This document shows positions 1 through 8,796 of a DNA stretch of 64,000 nt, in pieces. Each line of letters begins with the position of its first letter. Position 1 is the first letter of the stretch. The notes under the pieces were generated by a model. That model made no database searches and was not told the DNA's origin. It saw nothing but the letters and a program-made list of their open reading frames with translations. The stretch covers positions 62,001-126,000 of the forward strand of contig NZ_NWSV01000014.1 of assembly GCF_002531935.1 (NCBI RefSeq). The letters are read 5' to 3'. The position numbers were made by a program, and so were the translations under genes. This DNA is from Rhizobium chutanense (lineage in GTDB: Bacteria; Pseudomonadota; Alphaproteobacteria; Rhizobiales; Rhizobiaceae).

Positions 1-485
1 CCCTCGGCTCCGTGATCGATCGCGATTGCCCGCGTCAGGCCATGAAGACCGGCCTTGGATGCACAATAGGCCGCATGCTTCGGGTTCGATCCCAGGCCCT
101 CGATCGAGCCGATGTTGACGATGGCGCCCGTCGACGCCCTCAGATGCGGCAGGGCTGCCTTGATCAACATGAAGGGCGTGGTGAGATTGACGGCAATGTT
201 CCGCTCCCAATCCGCCAGCGTCATGTCCTCGGCGAGCGCCTCCTGCATCATACCCGCATTGTTGACGAGCACATCGAGCCGCCCGGCGGCTGCGACCACG
301 CGTTCAACCGCCTGGCCAGCCGAGGCGGGGTCGGCGAAATCGACCGGAAAACTCGCAAATTCCTGGTCTTCGCCACGCTGGGCGGTAAAGACCTGCGCAC
401 CCTCGTCCCGCAATCTGCGGGCAATCGCCTGACCGATGCCGGAACGGCCACCGGTGACCAGCGCCACCTTTCCCGCGAAGCGCAT
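1..485 (-). CDS. Short-chain dehydrogenase/reductase (SDR), 3' end beyond window
   Basis: The N-terminal ~161 residues of a classical SDR are present and the C-terminus runs off the left edge. Visible family features are the TGGRSGIG nucleotide-binding loop near residue 11, the NNAG motif, and the YCASK form of the catalytic Tyr-x3-Lys. The start codon overlaps the stop of the upstream SDR (TGATG), so the two are translationally coupled. A TetR gene lies upstream of both. An NAD(P)-dependent oxidoreductase role is secure from the family; the substrate cannot be read from sequence. The pairing with a second SDR suggests two steps on one sugar or polyol, which is inference. Confidence 0.85.
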   Translation of the reverse strand, partial: MRFAGKVALVTGGRSGIGQAIARRLRDEGAQVFTAQRGEDQEFASFPVDFADPASAGQAVERVVAAAGRLDVLVNNAGMMQEALAEDMTLADWERNIAVNLTTPFMLIKAALPHLRASTGAIVNIGSIEGLGSNPKHAAYCASKAGLHGLTRAIAIDHGAE

Positions 486-1216
486 CAGCCCACCGCCTTT
501 CCGCCGTTCACCTCGACCAGCGTGCCGCACAGGTAGCGGGCAGCGTCGGACGCGAGGAAGAGCACGACATCGGCGATATCCTCCGGCTCGGCGATGCGGC
601 CAAGCGGTACGGTCTTGCCAAGCTCGGCGACCGCCGTATCCGGATCAAAACCGCGCTTGATGAAGCCTGTGCGCAGCATCGGCGTGTTGACCTCATTCGG
701 GCAGACCGCGTTGATGCGGATGTTCTGGTGGGCATGGTCCATGCCCATGCATTGGGTCAGCGAGGCAATGGCCGCCTTGGTCATGCAGTAGACGGCATGA
801 TTGGGACCGGGGCGCAGGCCCCAGCAGGACGCGGTGTTGACGATCGCGCCGCCGCCTCGGGCTGCCAGAAGCGGGATCGCCGCACGGCTGATCCGAAATG
901 GCGCGAGCATATTGACGCCCACGGAGAGGTCCCAATCGGCGTCCGTGGTTTCGGTCACCTTTCCGCGCGTGATCACGCCGGCATTATTGACGACGACGTC
1001 GAGGCCGCCGAGCGCCTCGAAGGCGGCCTGCGGCAACCCGTCGGCATAGGCCGGTGCAAGGAGATCGCCGGGCAGGCGAGCGTCGGCCTCGATACCCGAA
1101 ACATCGCGGTCGGCAACCGCCACACGTGCCCCCTCGGCGCGAAGCTGGCGCACGATGGTCGCTCCGATACCGCCGGCAGCACCGGTCACAAGAACTTTCT
1201 TGTCGGAAAATCTCAT
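485..1216 (-). CDS. Short-chain dehydrogenase/reductase (SDR)
   Basis: A 243-residue classical SDR of normal family length. The Rossmann motif TGAAGGIG sits at about residues 12-19, NNAG follows at about residue 77, and the catalytic Tyr-x3-Lys is YCMTK. The C-terminal stretch LASDAARYLCG matches the usual substrate-loop and dimer region of FabG-like SDRs. It overlaps the following SDR by one base (TGATG) and lies 60 nt downstream of a TetR gene on the same strand. The most likely arrangement is a TetR-SDR-SDR operon under autoregulation. The substrate is unknown. Confidence 0.88.
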   Translation of the reverse strand: MRFSDKKVLVTGAAGGIGATIVRQLRAEGARVAVADRDVSGIEADARLPGDLLAPAYADGLPQAAFEALGGLDVVVNNAGVITRGKVTETTDADWDLSVGVNMLAPFRISRAAIPLLAARGGGAIVNTASCWGLRPGPNHAVYCMTKAAIASLTQCMGMDHAHQNIRINAVCPNEVNTPMLRTGFIKRGFDPDTAVAELGKTVPLGRIAEPEDIADVVLFLASDAARYLCGTLVEVNGGKAVG

Positions 1217-1276
1217 TCGATCACCTCAGGATTAGAAGCTGATAATGGGTTCACCGGAGACGCCTGCATCAAGAGT

Positions 1277-1828
1277 TCAGGCGATACCTTCTGCCGCCAA
1301 CGCCGCTCTCGCCGCGCGAAGCGCGGCGTCCGTCGCCCGATCTCGTCCCTGCAAACGTGCGGTCTGCGTCATGCCTTCGTGAAGCAGGAAAAGCGTTTCG
1401 GCGAGCCGCTCTATGTCCTTGCCGGGGACAATGCTTTGAAGGCGTATGCGAAATTCATCGGCAAGCCGCGCCTTATGGTCCAGGACGATCTCGCGAATGG
1501 CAGCGCTGTCTGGATGTTCCGCCAAGGCATTCAGGAAGAGACAGCCGGTATTGGCCACTTCACGCAACCAGTCACCCAGTCGAACGATCGGATGGAGAAC
1601 ATGGTCGATCCCGCCCTCCGGTCCGCCCGACAGCCAGTCGAAATAGGCTTTGTCGCGGAACTCCAGCGCTCCGACCACCATCGCTTCGCGGCTCGGAAAA
1701 TACTTGTACAGCGTGCGCAACGACACGTCGGCTCCCGCCCGCAGTGCTTCGACACCCTGTTCGGCGAAACCCATCTCCGCAAACTGGCGGTCGAGATCAC
1801 CGGCGATTTTCTCTTTTCTCGTCGTCAT
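1277..1828 (-). CDS. TetR/AcrR family transcriptional regulator
   Basis: A 183-residue one-domain regulator. The N-terminal ~50 residues hold the TetR helix-turn-helix, including the recognition-helix signature SLRTLYKYFPSREA. The C-terminal ligand-binding domain is family-typical but not recognisable at ligand level. It precedes two SDR genes on the same strand and probably controls them in response to their substrate. The first residues (MTTRKEK) match a normal TetR N-terminus, which supports the chosen ATG. Confidence 0.88.
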   Translation of the reverse strand: MTTRKEKIAGDLDRQFAEMGFAEQGVEALRAGADVSLRTLYKYFPSREAMVVGALEFRDKAYFDWLSGGPEGGIDHVLHPIVRLGDWLREVANTGCLFLNALAEHPDSAAIREIVLDHKARLADEFRIRLQSIVPGKDIERLAETLFLLHEGMTQTARLQGRDRATDAALRAARAALAAEGIA

Positions 1829-1901
1829 GGGAGAAAAAGTAGAGTGATCGCTCTACCGATGTGCATTGAAATGCGACACTGAACAGGACGATACGCGACG
1901 C

Positions 1902-2797
1902 CTATTCGACGCGCAGTGCTTCGGCGGCGGCCGTCCTGCGCCCCACCACATGCTCGCGCCAGACCGTGAAGATACCGGCTGCGACCACGATGACCGAGCC
2001 GACGATCATGTTGAAGCTCAGCGTTTCTCCATAGATCGCCATGCCGATGATGGAGGCGTAGACAAGGGACAGATAGGTCAGCGGCTGGACGGCGGCGGCA
2101 TCGAGAATATCGTAGGCGCGGATCAGGAAATAATGGCTGGAAATGCTGGTCATGCAGACGAGCGCCATCCAGCCCCAGTCGCCCGGCGACATCCAGCTCC
2201 AGTAGAACGGCCCGATCAACGTCATCGTCACACCGCCGATGACGCCGGTATAGAAGAAGCTGGTCATCGACGAATCGTCGCGGCTGACGAGGCGGGTGGC
2301 GATGACATAGAAGGCGAAGTTGAAGCAGGAGGTGACGGCGAGAAGCAGCTTCACATCGAAAAATTCGCCTTCCGGCTTCAGGATCAGCAGCACCCCGAAA
2401 AGTCCGACGCCGATCGCCGCCCACCGTCGCCAGCCGACCCGCTCGCCGAGGATCGGCATTGCCAGCAGCGCGATCAGGATCGGCGTCGCGGAAAAGATCG
2501 CCTGCGAACGGGCAAGGCCGATTATCGCAAAACAGGTGATGGCCAGAACCACCTGGACCGCAGCAGCACGCCGCGCGTCACCTGCAGGAGCGGGCGTTTG
2601 GTGCGGGCCGTCGCCTTGAGGCCGCCACGCATCTTCGAGGCGAGAACGATCGTGAAAAGCGCGAAGGCCCAGTAGCGGATCATCGTCACGAAGATCGGCG
2701 GATAGGTCGATGCCAGATGTTTTGAGATCGCGTCCTGCAAGGAGAAGATGGTGATTGCCAGCAGAGCGAAAATATAGCCTTGGGTCTTCGATGTCAT
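1902..2797 (-). pseudogene. EamA/DMT-family transporter, interrupted by a frameshift
   Basis: The N-terminal third reads in one frame from the ATG at 2797 (MTSKTQGYIFALLAITIFS, first membrane helix). The rest, from QVVLAITCFAIIGL to the stop at 1902, reads in another. The switch falls at about 2560-2566, inside the family's RG-x-LL segment, and inserting one G after CTGCTG would restore RGVLLAVQVVLAI. The full product would be about 298 residues with ten helices, normal for EamA proteins. It lies downstream of an Lrp gene and its substrate is unknown. A one-base sequencing error is an alternative to real inactivation. Confidence 0.8.
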
Positions 2798-2869
2798 GAC
2801 ATGCCGTTGAGCGGGAAACGCCCGCGCGCGCCGAAAGTCTGGGCAGGCTTTCGAAAACTTTGCAAGGGC

Positions 2870-3331
2870 TCAAAGCCCGACATTCGGCTTGTCGATGATT
2901 TCTCTGAGCGCGAAGCTCGAATTGATTTTGACGACGTGGGGCAGGGCCGACAGCCAGTCGCGGTGGATGCGCTCATAGTCCTCGAGATCGCGGGCGGCGA
3001 CCCTCAGGATATAATCGTATTCGCCCGACATCAGGTAACAGACGAGCACGTTGGGACAGAGCTTCACCGCTGCCTCGAATTCCGCCAGCGTCTTGGCGAA
3101 CTGGCCGGAGAGCGAGATGTGCACGATGGCGATCATCTTGTAGTCGAGCGCCTTGTGCGAAAGCCGCGCATGGTAGCCATCGATGACGCCGCTTCTTTCC
3201 AGGATGTCGAGCCGGCGCGAACAGGCCGAAGGCGACAATCCGATCCTCTCGGCAAGCTCGGCATTGGTGATGCGGGCATTGGCCTGCAATGCCTTGAGAA
3301 TCGCAAGATCGATGGTGTCGAGATCAGCCAT
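2870..3331 (-). CDS. Lrp/AsnC-family regulator, probable regulator of ald
   Basis: A 153-residue Lrp/AsnC protein. The N-terminal winged HTH begins DTIDLAILKALQ and includes NAELAERIGLSPSACSRR; the C-terminal RAM/AsnC ligand domain follows. The ATG at 3331 is chosen because it gives the normal family N-terminus, while upstream codons add an unrelated tail. It is divergent from alanine dehydrogenase with about 156 nt between starts. Lrp-type AldR proteins commonly sit beside and control ald in response to alanine, so that role is likely here by context. Confidence 0.88.
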   Translation of the reverse strand: MADLDTIDLAILKALQANARITNAELAERIGLSPSACSRRLDILERSGVIDGYHARLSHKALDYKMIAIVHISLSGQFAKTLAEFEAAVKLCPNVLVCYLMSGEYDYILRVAARDLEDYERIHRDWLSALPHVVKINSSFALREIIDKPNVGL

Positions 3332-3487
3332 TCGAAGAACCTTCGAAGAAAGAGGTGAAGAGCACAATAATCGCCGAAAAATCACCTCTTCGCAAATCGT
3401 CTTTGCAAGGACATTTCGCAGCCTTGGTGGTTGGATTCATCGTCTGAGGAGATCCGTGATAGCGGAGATGACAGGAGAGGAACGTCA

Positions 3488-4606
3488 ATGCGTGTCGGTT
3501 GCCCGAAGGAAATCAAGAATCACGAATATCGCGTCGGCCTGACGCCGGCTTCGGTGCGCGAATATGTCGCCCACGGCCATGAGGTCTGGGTGGAGACCAA
3601 GGCGGGTGCCGGCATCGGCGCCGATGATGCCGCCTATGCCGCGGCAGGCGCGAAGATCGCTGCCTCCGCGAGGGATATCTTCGAAAAGTGCGACATGATC
3701 GTCAAGGTGAAGGAGCCGCAGTCGTCCGAATGGGCGCAGCTCCGCGACGGTCAGCTGCTCTATACCTATCTGCATCTGGCGCCCGATCCGGAACAGACCA
3801 AGGGGCTGATCGCCTCCGGCGTCACCGCGATCGCCTATGAGACGGTGACCGACGAACGCGGCGGCCTGCCGCTGCTGGCGCCGATGTCGGAGGTTGCCGG
3901 GCGCCTGTCGATCCAGGCGGGCGCGACCGCCCTGCAAAAGGCCAATGGCGGCCTCGGCGTCCTGCTCGGTGGCGTGCCCGGCGTTCTGCCGGCCAAGGTC
4001 ACGGTGATCGGCGGCGGCGTCGTCGGCCTGCACGCGGCCCGGATGGCCGCCGGTCTCGGCGCCGATGTCAGCATCCTCGACAGGTCGCTGCCGCGCCTGC
4101 GCCAGCTCGACGACATCTTCGCAGGCCGTGTCCACACCCGCTATTCCAGCATCCAGGCGCTGGAAGAGGAGGTCTTCTCGGCCGATCTGATTATCGGCGC
4201 CGTGCTGATCCCGGGCGCTGCTGCGCCGAAGCTCGTTACCCGCGAGATGCTGTCCGGCATGAAGAAGGGCGCCGTCATCGTCGATGTCGCCATCGACCAG
4301 GGCGGCTGCTTCGAGACCTCGCATGCGACAACCCATTCCGATCCGACCTACGAGGTCGACGGCGTGGTGCATTATTGCGTCGCCAACATGCCGGGCGCCG
4401 TCCCCGTCACCTCGGCGCATGCGCTGAACAATGCCACGCTGGTCCATGGCCTGGCGCTTGCCGATCGCGGCCTGCGCGCCATTGCCGAAGACAAGCATCT
4501 GAGGAACGGCCTCAATGTGCACAAGGGCCGCATCACCAACAGGCCGGTCGCCGAGGCGCTCGGCTATGAGGCCTTCGCGCCGGAGAGCGTGCTCAACGTG
4601 GCGTAA
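3488..4606 (+). CDS. ald: Alanine dehydrogenase
   Basis: A 372-residue protein that reversibly deaminates L-alanine to pyruvate and ammonium with NAD. The N-terminus MRVGCPKEIKNHEYRVGLTP is the family signature and the Rossmann loop VIGGGVVGLHAA lies near residue 175. The conserved catalytic lysine and histidine regions (VKVKEPQ; YLHLAPD) are present. The length equals the family norm. The ATG at 3488 has an AGGAG about 8 nt upstream; the longer in-frame extension from 3431 is not family sequence. It is divergent from an Lrp/AsnC regulator gene. In rhizobia this enzyme links alanine and ammonium metabolism. Confidence 0.96.
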   Translation: MRVGCPKEIKNHEYRVGLTPASVREYVAHGHEVWVETKAGAGIGADDAAYAAAGAKIAASARDIFEKCDMIVKVKEPQSSEWAQLRDGQLLYTYLHLAPDPEQTKGLIASGVTAIAYETVTDERGGLPLLAPMSEVAGRLSIQAGATALQKANGGLGVLLGGVPGVLPAKVTVIGGGVVGLHAARMAAGLGADVSILDRSLPRLRQLDDIFAGRVHTRYSSIQALEEEVFSADLIIGAVLIPGAAAPKLVTREMLSGMKKGAVIVDVAIDQGGCFETSHATTHSDPTYEVDGVVHYCVANMPGAVPVTSAHALNNATLVHGLALADRGLRAIAEDKHLRNGLNVHKGRITNRPVAEALGYEAFAPESVLNVA

Positions 4607-4622
4607 GCTGCCTGACTCTAGG

Positions 4623-5132
4623 TCAACTTAGGGCGCCGGTGTCTGCAAGGGCCGGCGCCCTTACCTTGTCGATCCGGCACTGGAAGCAGTTGTTGCGCGC
4701 CGAGCGCACATGCACATAGGCGATATCGGGCCGTGCCAGCAGCTTTTCGCCGTAGGCCGGAATATCCGCGATCTCGGTCACCGCGCCGGTGCCGTAGACG
4801 ATGCGGTCGTTCTCGCTGTAGCCGCGGACGATGAAATCGCGGCTGGTCGTCAGGACCGGCGGCATGATCTCTTCGGCGGCATAGCGTGTGCAAGCTTGCT
4901 TGTGCAGGAAGACTGGGCCGGTCTCGGCATAGGGCTGCAGCTCCGGGAAGGGCCGGTAGGCGAAGACCAGCAGCTCCTCGCCGGCATCGATATTCTGCAG
5001 GCAATGGCGGCAGGGATGGCCGGGACCATCGGAAACGATCGTCTCGGGCAGCCGGTCATAGGCGTCGCGGCCGCCGTTCCAGAGATATTCGGCGTCGGTG
5101 GTCGGCATGGCAACAAAACGAATGGCGGTCAT
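4623..5132 (-). CDS. DUF1203 family protein
   Basis: A 169-residue protein resembling the DUF1203 family. It has a conserved CRHCL motif near residue 41, a PFPELQPYAETGPVFLH segment and a C-terminal RSARNNCFQCRI motif. The paired cysteines could bind metal, but no function is established for the family. No signal peptide or membrane segment is visible. It is convergent with ald, 16 nt away, and the hairpin ending ald overlaps its last codons. Confidence 0.75.
   Translation of the reverse strand: MTAIRFVAMPTTDAEYLWNGGRDAYDRLPETIVSDGPGHPCRHCLQNIDAGEELLVFAYRPFPELQPYAETGPVFLHKQACTRYAAEEIMPPVLTTSRDFIVRGYSENDRIVYGTGAVTEIADIPAYGEKLLARPDIAYVHVRSARNNCFQCRIDKVRAPALADTGALS
4630..4661 (+). terminator. 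Inverted repeat downstream of ald
   Basis: Ten-base arms (AGGGCGCCGG and its complement) bracket a short loop about 25 nt after the ald stop. The run of T that follows is weak. It overlaps the 3' end of the convergent DUF1203 gene, so it may serve both transcripts. Confidence 0.45.
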
Positions 5133-5263
5133 GACAGATCTCCTTGGTGATTGTCATGAGATTGCGCCTGGGCGGGCGTTCGAGCCACCCGATTCTTGCC
5201 TGTGTCGGCTTGTCGAGATCGTCGGCTGTAAGTCCTTGGGCACGAGAGGCTTTTTCAACCGTC

Positions 5264-5309
5264 GCATTGAGTCATTCACCGCGCGGACGCGCGGTGAATG
5301 ACTCAATGC
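5264..5309. repeat. Perfect 21-bp inverted repeat with 4-nt loop
   Basis: The arms at 5264-5284 and 5289-5309 are exact complements around the loop GGAC. The hairpin lies just downstream of the minus-strand GNAT gene (stop 5335) and upstream of DUF1203. There is no clear T-tract on either strand. It may stop transcription of the cysK-alaX-sseA-GNAT run, or be a palindromic repeat. Confidence 0.75.
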
Positions 5310-5334
5310 AAGAACCGGAAAGAGCGCCAGCCCC

Positions 5335-5895
5335 TCAGCTTTTCCGCGCTATCTCCAGCAGTTCTTTGTCGCTCAGCGGACGCACAATCCCGGTGCCGGT
5401 GGACACCGGGGAGAAGCCGTACATCTGGTAGAGTTGCAGCGCGCGCGGGTGGTCGAGATTATTGGTGGTGGTGGTGACACGCTTCGGGTTGAGCGACCAG
5501 ATGGCGTAGAGCGCCTGCAGCAGGAACCATTTGCCGATGCCGAGACCGAGCGCATGTTCGATCAGGCCGAAATGGCTGAGCTCGATCGTATCCTCGTCCT
5601 CGCAGAAATATTCATAGAAGCCGGCGGGTGCACCGTTCACATAGAGAACGCTGATATTGTTGCGCTTGTCGTTCAGTGTCTGGGCAAGCTGCTCGTCGCT
5701 CATGCGCAGCCGGTCCACCCATTGCCAGCGCGCCCCCACCTGCCGGTAGAGGTAGCGGTAGAAGGGCAGCGGGATCTGAGGTGCGCGCATGATCGCCGTC
5801 TGGATATTGACGGGCACCGGCATGCTCGCCTTCGGCGGCGCCGTCATTTCCAGCCGGGTGATGTGAGCTTTCAGCGAAGCGGGCGTCTTCCCCAT
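5335..5895 (-). CDS. GNAT-family N-acetyltransferase
   Basis: A 186-residue GNAT protein. The acetyl-CoA binding motif A is visible as HALGLGIGKWFLLQAL at about residues 113-128, preceded by a substrate-domain core (FYRYLYRQVG, WQWVDR). It follows sseA by 5 nt on the same strand, so it is probably the last gene of the cysK-alaX-sseA run, closed by the strong hairpin at 5264-5309. The substrate is unknown. The sequence resembles the uncharacterised alphaproteobacterial GNATs with a WxWxDR motif. Confidence 0.85.
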   Translation of the reverse strand: MGKTPASLKAHITRLEMTAPPKASMPVPVNIQTAIMRAPQIPLPFYRYLYRQVGARWQWVDRLRMSDEQLAQTLNDKRNNISVLYVNGAPAGFYEYFCEDEDTIELSHFGLIEHALGLGIGKWFLLQALYAIWSLNPKRVTTTTNNLDHPRALQLYQMYGFSPVSTGTGIVRPLSDKELLEIARKS

Positions 5896-5900
5896 GGCGA

Positions 5901-6770
5901 TCAGGCTTTGACTGGCGTCGGCGGGCCGGTGACAACGGGCGTATCGTCACGGCTGCCCCATTCGCTCCACGAACCGTCGTAAAGCTTGTTGTCATGATGG
6001 CCGAGCGATTCCAGCGCCAGCGTGATGATCGCGGCTGTTATCCCCGAGCCGCAGGAGGTGACGACGGGCTTGGAAAGATCGATGCCGGCATCCTCGATGG
6101 TCTGGCGAAGTTCGGGCAGCGATTTGAACCGGCCCTGGTTGGCGAAGACGCCGGAAGGCAGGCTGCGGGCGCCCGGCATATGGCCGGAGCGCATGCCGGC
6201 GCGCGGCTCGGGTTCGATGGCGGCGAAACGGCCGGCGCTCCGGGCATCGGCGATCTGCATCGCGCCGCTCGAAACGATGTCGCGCATCGTGTCAAGCGTC
6301 ACCACACGGCTCTCGTCAAAATCAGGCGTGAACGTCGCCGGCGCATAGCTAGGCGCCGCGGTTTCGAGCGGACGGCCCTCGGCCTTCCAGCCGTCGAGGC
6401 CGCCATCGAGCACGAAGACGTTCTTCGCACCCATCACCCGGAACAGCCACCAGACGCGCGGCGAGGCGAAGAGGCCAATGCCGTCATAGACGACGATGCG
6501 ATCATTCTCGCTGATGCCGAGCTTTCCGACCTCAGCGGCGAAATAATCGGGCGAGGGGATCGTGTGCGGCAGCGACGTCGAATGATCGGCGATCTTGTCC
6601 TGATCGAAGCGGATGGCGCCAGGAATATGGCCGGCCGCATATTCGGCATCGGCATCGCGTTTTTGCGCCGGCAGATAGAAGGAGGCGTCCAGCACGCGCA
6701 GATCCGGCTTTCCGAGCTCGGCCTGCAGCCAGTCGGCCGACACCACGAAACGGCTCTTGGTCTCACTCAT
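5901..6770 (-). CDS. sseA: 3-mercaptopyruvate sulfurtransferase (tandem rhodanese)
   Basis: A 289-residue tandem rhodanese-domain enzyme. The inactive N-terminal domain starts VSADWLQAELG; the C-terminal domain carries the active loop CGSGITA, matching the CGSGVTA loop of mercaptopyruvate sulfurtransferases rather than thiosulfate rhodaneses. The enzyme moves sulfur from 3-mercaptopyruvate to thiol acceptors. It lies between alaX and a GNAT gene on the minus strand, with cysK further upstream, consistent with a cysteine-metabolism run. Confidence 0.93.
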   Translation of the reverse strand: MSETKSRFVVSADWLQAELGKPDLRVLDASFYLPAQKRDADAEYAAGHIPGAIRFDQDKIADHSTSLPHTIPSPDYFAAEVGKLGISENDRIVVYDGIGLFASPRVWWLFRVMGAKNVFVLDGGLDGWKAEGRPLETAAPSYAPATFTPDFDESRVVTLDTMRDIVSSGAMQIADARSAGRFAAIEPEPRAGMRSGHMPGARSLPSGVFANQGRFKSLPELRQTIEDAGIDLSKPVVTSCGSGITAAIITLALESLGHHDNKLYDGSWSEWGSRDDTPVVTGPPTPVKA

Positions 6771-6788
6771 TATGCTCTCCCTCGATGC

Positions 6789-7526
6789 TCAGGCTTCGTC
6801 GCCGGGCGTGCCGAAGCGGATGCGGAAGCGCCGGTTCTCCTTGCCCTTTTTCTCGATCTTGGCGATGTGGATCTGGCCGACTTCCTGTGTTTCGGAGACA
6901 TGTGTGCCGCCGCAGGGCTGGCTGTCAATCGAGGAGTTCTCGCCGATGCAGACGAGGCTGACGCGCCCGAGACCGATCGGCGGGCGCACGTTCTTCGATT
7001 TGACGATATCGGGGTTGGCGGCAAGTTCCTCGTCGGTGATCCATTGCAGATAGACCGGATGATTCTCGGCGACCAGTTCCATCAGTCTGGCCGTTACCGC
7101 GTCCTTGTCGATCGTCTCGCTCATGTCGAAGTCGACGCGGCTTTCCTCCTCGCCGACGGCAGCCCCGGTGATCGGATAGGAGCAGACGACGGACAGCAGG
7201 TGGCAGGCCGTGTGCATACGCATCAGCCTGTAGCGGCGCTGCCAGTCGACATGCAGCACCAGCTTTTCGCCGACATCAGGCCGAGGCTCGTTTTCGAGCG
7301 GTACATGGATGACGATATCCTTGCTTGGGCCGTGCTTCGTCTGGCCGAGTGCGATCTTGGTGCCGTCGGCCCGTTCGAGCGCGCCGGTGTCACCCGGCTG
7401 GCCGCCGGATGTCGCATAAAAGCAGGTCTGGTCCAGTTCGATGCCCCCGTCCTCGTGAACGGCGGTGACGACCGCCTCGCATGTCGAGAGATAGAAGTCG
7501 TCACGATAGAGGGCATTGACGGGCAT
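6789..7526 (-). CDS. AlaX-type alanyl-tRNA editing protein
   Basis: A 245-residue stand-alone editing domain related to the AlaRS C-terminal region. The zinc and catalytic motifs are both present: the HxxxH motif in MHTACHLL near residue 140 and CGGTHV near residue 210. Such proteins hydrolyse Ser-tRNA(Ala), and sometimes Gly-tRNA(Ala), in trans. The gene sits 6 nt downstream of cysK and 18 nt upstream of sseA, so it is probably cotranscribed. Linking an alanyl-tRNA editor to cysteine synthesis may reflect control of serine mischarging, which is inference. Confidence 0.9.
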   Translation of the reverse strand: MPVNALYRDDFYLSTCEAVVTAVHEDGGIELDQTCFYATSGGQPGDTGALERADGTKIALGQTKHGPSKDIVIHVPLENEPRPDVGEKLVLHVDWQRRYRLMRMHTACHLLSVVCSYPITGAAVGEEESRVDFDMSETIDKDAVTARLMELVAENHPVYLQWITDEELAANPDIVKSKNVRPPIGLGRVSLVCIGENSSIDSQPCGGTHVSETQEVGQIHIAKIEKKGKENRRFRIRFGTPGDEA

Positions 7527-7532
7527 GGGGTC

Positions 7533-8570
7533 TCACGCGGGTTCGTAGGGAACGTCGATCTCGGACGACTTGGCCATCCAGCCCGGAACGGGCAGCCCCT
7601 TCGAGCTCAGGAAATCCGGGTTGAAGAGCTTCGACTGATAGCGGTTGCCGTAGTCGCAGAGGATCGTTACCACCGTATGGCCGGGGCCGAGATCCCGGGC
7701 GAGTTTGACCGCACCGGCAATGTTGATCGCTGTCGAGCCGCCGAGGCAAAGGCCTTCGTTTTCGACGAGGTCGAAAAGATAGGGAAGCGCTTCGGCATCG
7801 GAGACCCGATAGGAGAAATCGGGCGTGAAGCCTTCGAGATTGGCGGTGATGCGGCCCTGGCCGATGCCCTCGGTGATCGAGGATCCCTCGGATTTCAGCG
7901 TGCCGTTCTGGTAGAATTCATAAAGAGCGGCGCCGTCGGGATCGGCGATGCCGATCTTGACGTCCACATTGAAAGCCTTGAGGCCGGCGGCGACACCGGC
8001 CAGCGTGCCGCCGGAGCCGACGGAGCAGATGAAGCCGTCGACCTTGCCGTCGGTATCCCTCCAGATTTCCGGGGCGGTCGTCTCGACATGCGCCTGGCGG
8101 TTGGCGACGTTGTCGAACTGGTTTGCCCAGATCGCCCCATTCGGCTCGGTTTTCGCCAGCTGCTCGGCAAGCCGCCCGGAGACCTTCACGTAATTGTTCG
8201 GGTTCTTGTAGGGAACGGCGGGCACTTCGACGAGTTCGGCGCCGAGCAGCTTCAGCGCGTCCTTCTTTTCCTGGCTCTGCGTTTCCGGGATGACGATGAC
8301 GGTGCGGTAGCCGAGCGCCTTGGCGACCAGTGTCAGCCCGATGCCCGTATTGCCGGCCGTGCCTTCGACGATGACGCCGCCGGGCCGGAGCAGCCCCTTC
8401 CGCTCTGCGTCGCGGATGATGTAGAGCGCGGCGCGATCCTTCACCGACTGGCCGGGGTTCAGGAACTCCGCCTTGCCGAGAATGGTGCAGCCGGTCGCAG
8501 CCGAAGCGCCCTTGAGTTTGATCAGGGGCGTGTTGCCGATGGCTTCGAGGACGGAGGGGTGAAAGGTCAT
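7533..8570 (-). CDS. cysK: Cysteine synthase (O-acetylserine sulfhydrylase)
   Basis: A 345-residue PLP enzyme that makes cysteine from O-acetylserine and sulfide. The PLP lysine is K44 in SVKDRAA, the phosphate loops are GTAGNTGIG and SVGSGGTLAG, and the C-terminal SILCDYGNRY-like segment appears as TILCDYGNRYQS. The protein is slightly longer than CysK of enterobacteria (about 323 residues) because of the C-terminal extension after NPDFL. It is the first gene of a tight minus-strand run with alaX and sseA. Confidence 0.92.
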   Translation of the reverse strand: MTFHPSVLEAIGNTPLIKLKGASAATGCTILGKAEFLNPGQSVKDRAALYIIRDAERKGLLRPGGVIVEGTAGNTGIGLTLVAKALGYRTVIVIPETQSQEKKDALKLLGAELVEVPAVPYKNPNNYVKVSGRLAEQLAKTEPNGAIWANQFDNVANRQAHVETTAPEIWRDTDGKVDGFICSVGSGGTLAGVAAGLKAFNVDVKIGIADPDGAALYEFYQNGTLKSEGSSITEGIGQGRITANLEGFTPDFSYRVSDAEALPYLFDLVENEGLCLGGSTAINIAGAVKLARDLGPGHTVVTILCDYGNRYQSKLFNPDFLSSKGLPVPGWMAKSSEIDVPYEPA

Positions 8571-8796
8571 GGAATCTGCCTCTATTCGAACTCTTACTTT
8601 AGGAACGGTCTTTTCCCTTCACAAGGCTGTGTTGGCAAGAAATGCTATTCCACGCCCCTGTCGGACACGATAAAATTTGGCCTTCGTCCCCCGAAATGAC
8701 GCATGGCCGGCAATCCCGCCCTGGGCGGGGTGATCCGAAGATTGACTTTCCCCGTACGGATGACGACAAAGCGAAAACGGAACGCGGCAACAGGGC
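8571..8796. other. Divergent intergenic region cysK / chrR-like
   Basis: About 226 nt hold the divergent promoters of cysK and the chrR-like gene. No ECF sigma factor gene is present here, although chrR genes normally follow one directly. No convincing EcfG or TGATCC-type promoter was seen immediately upstream of the chrR-like start. Confidence 0.5.

Noticed and set aside
5994..8699. 901-codon open frame on the plus strand
   Set aside because: It is antisense to sseA, alaX and cysK, which all show intact family motifs; the long frame is a by-product of high GC.
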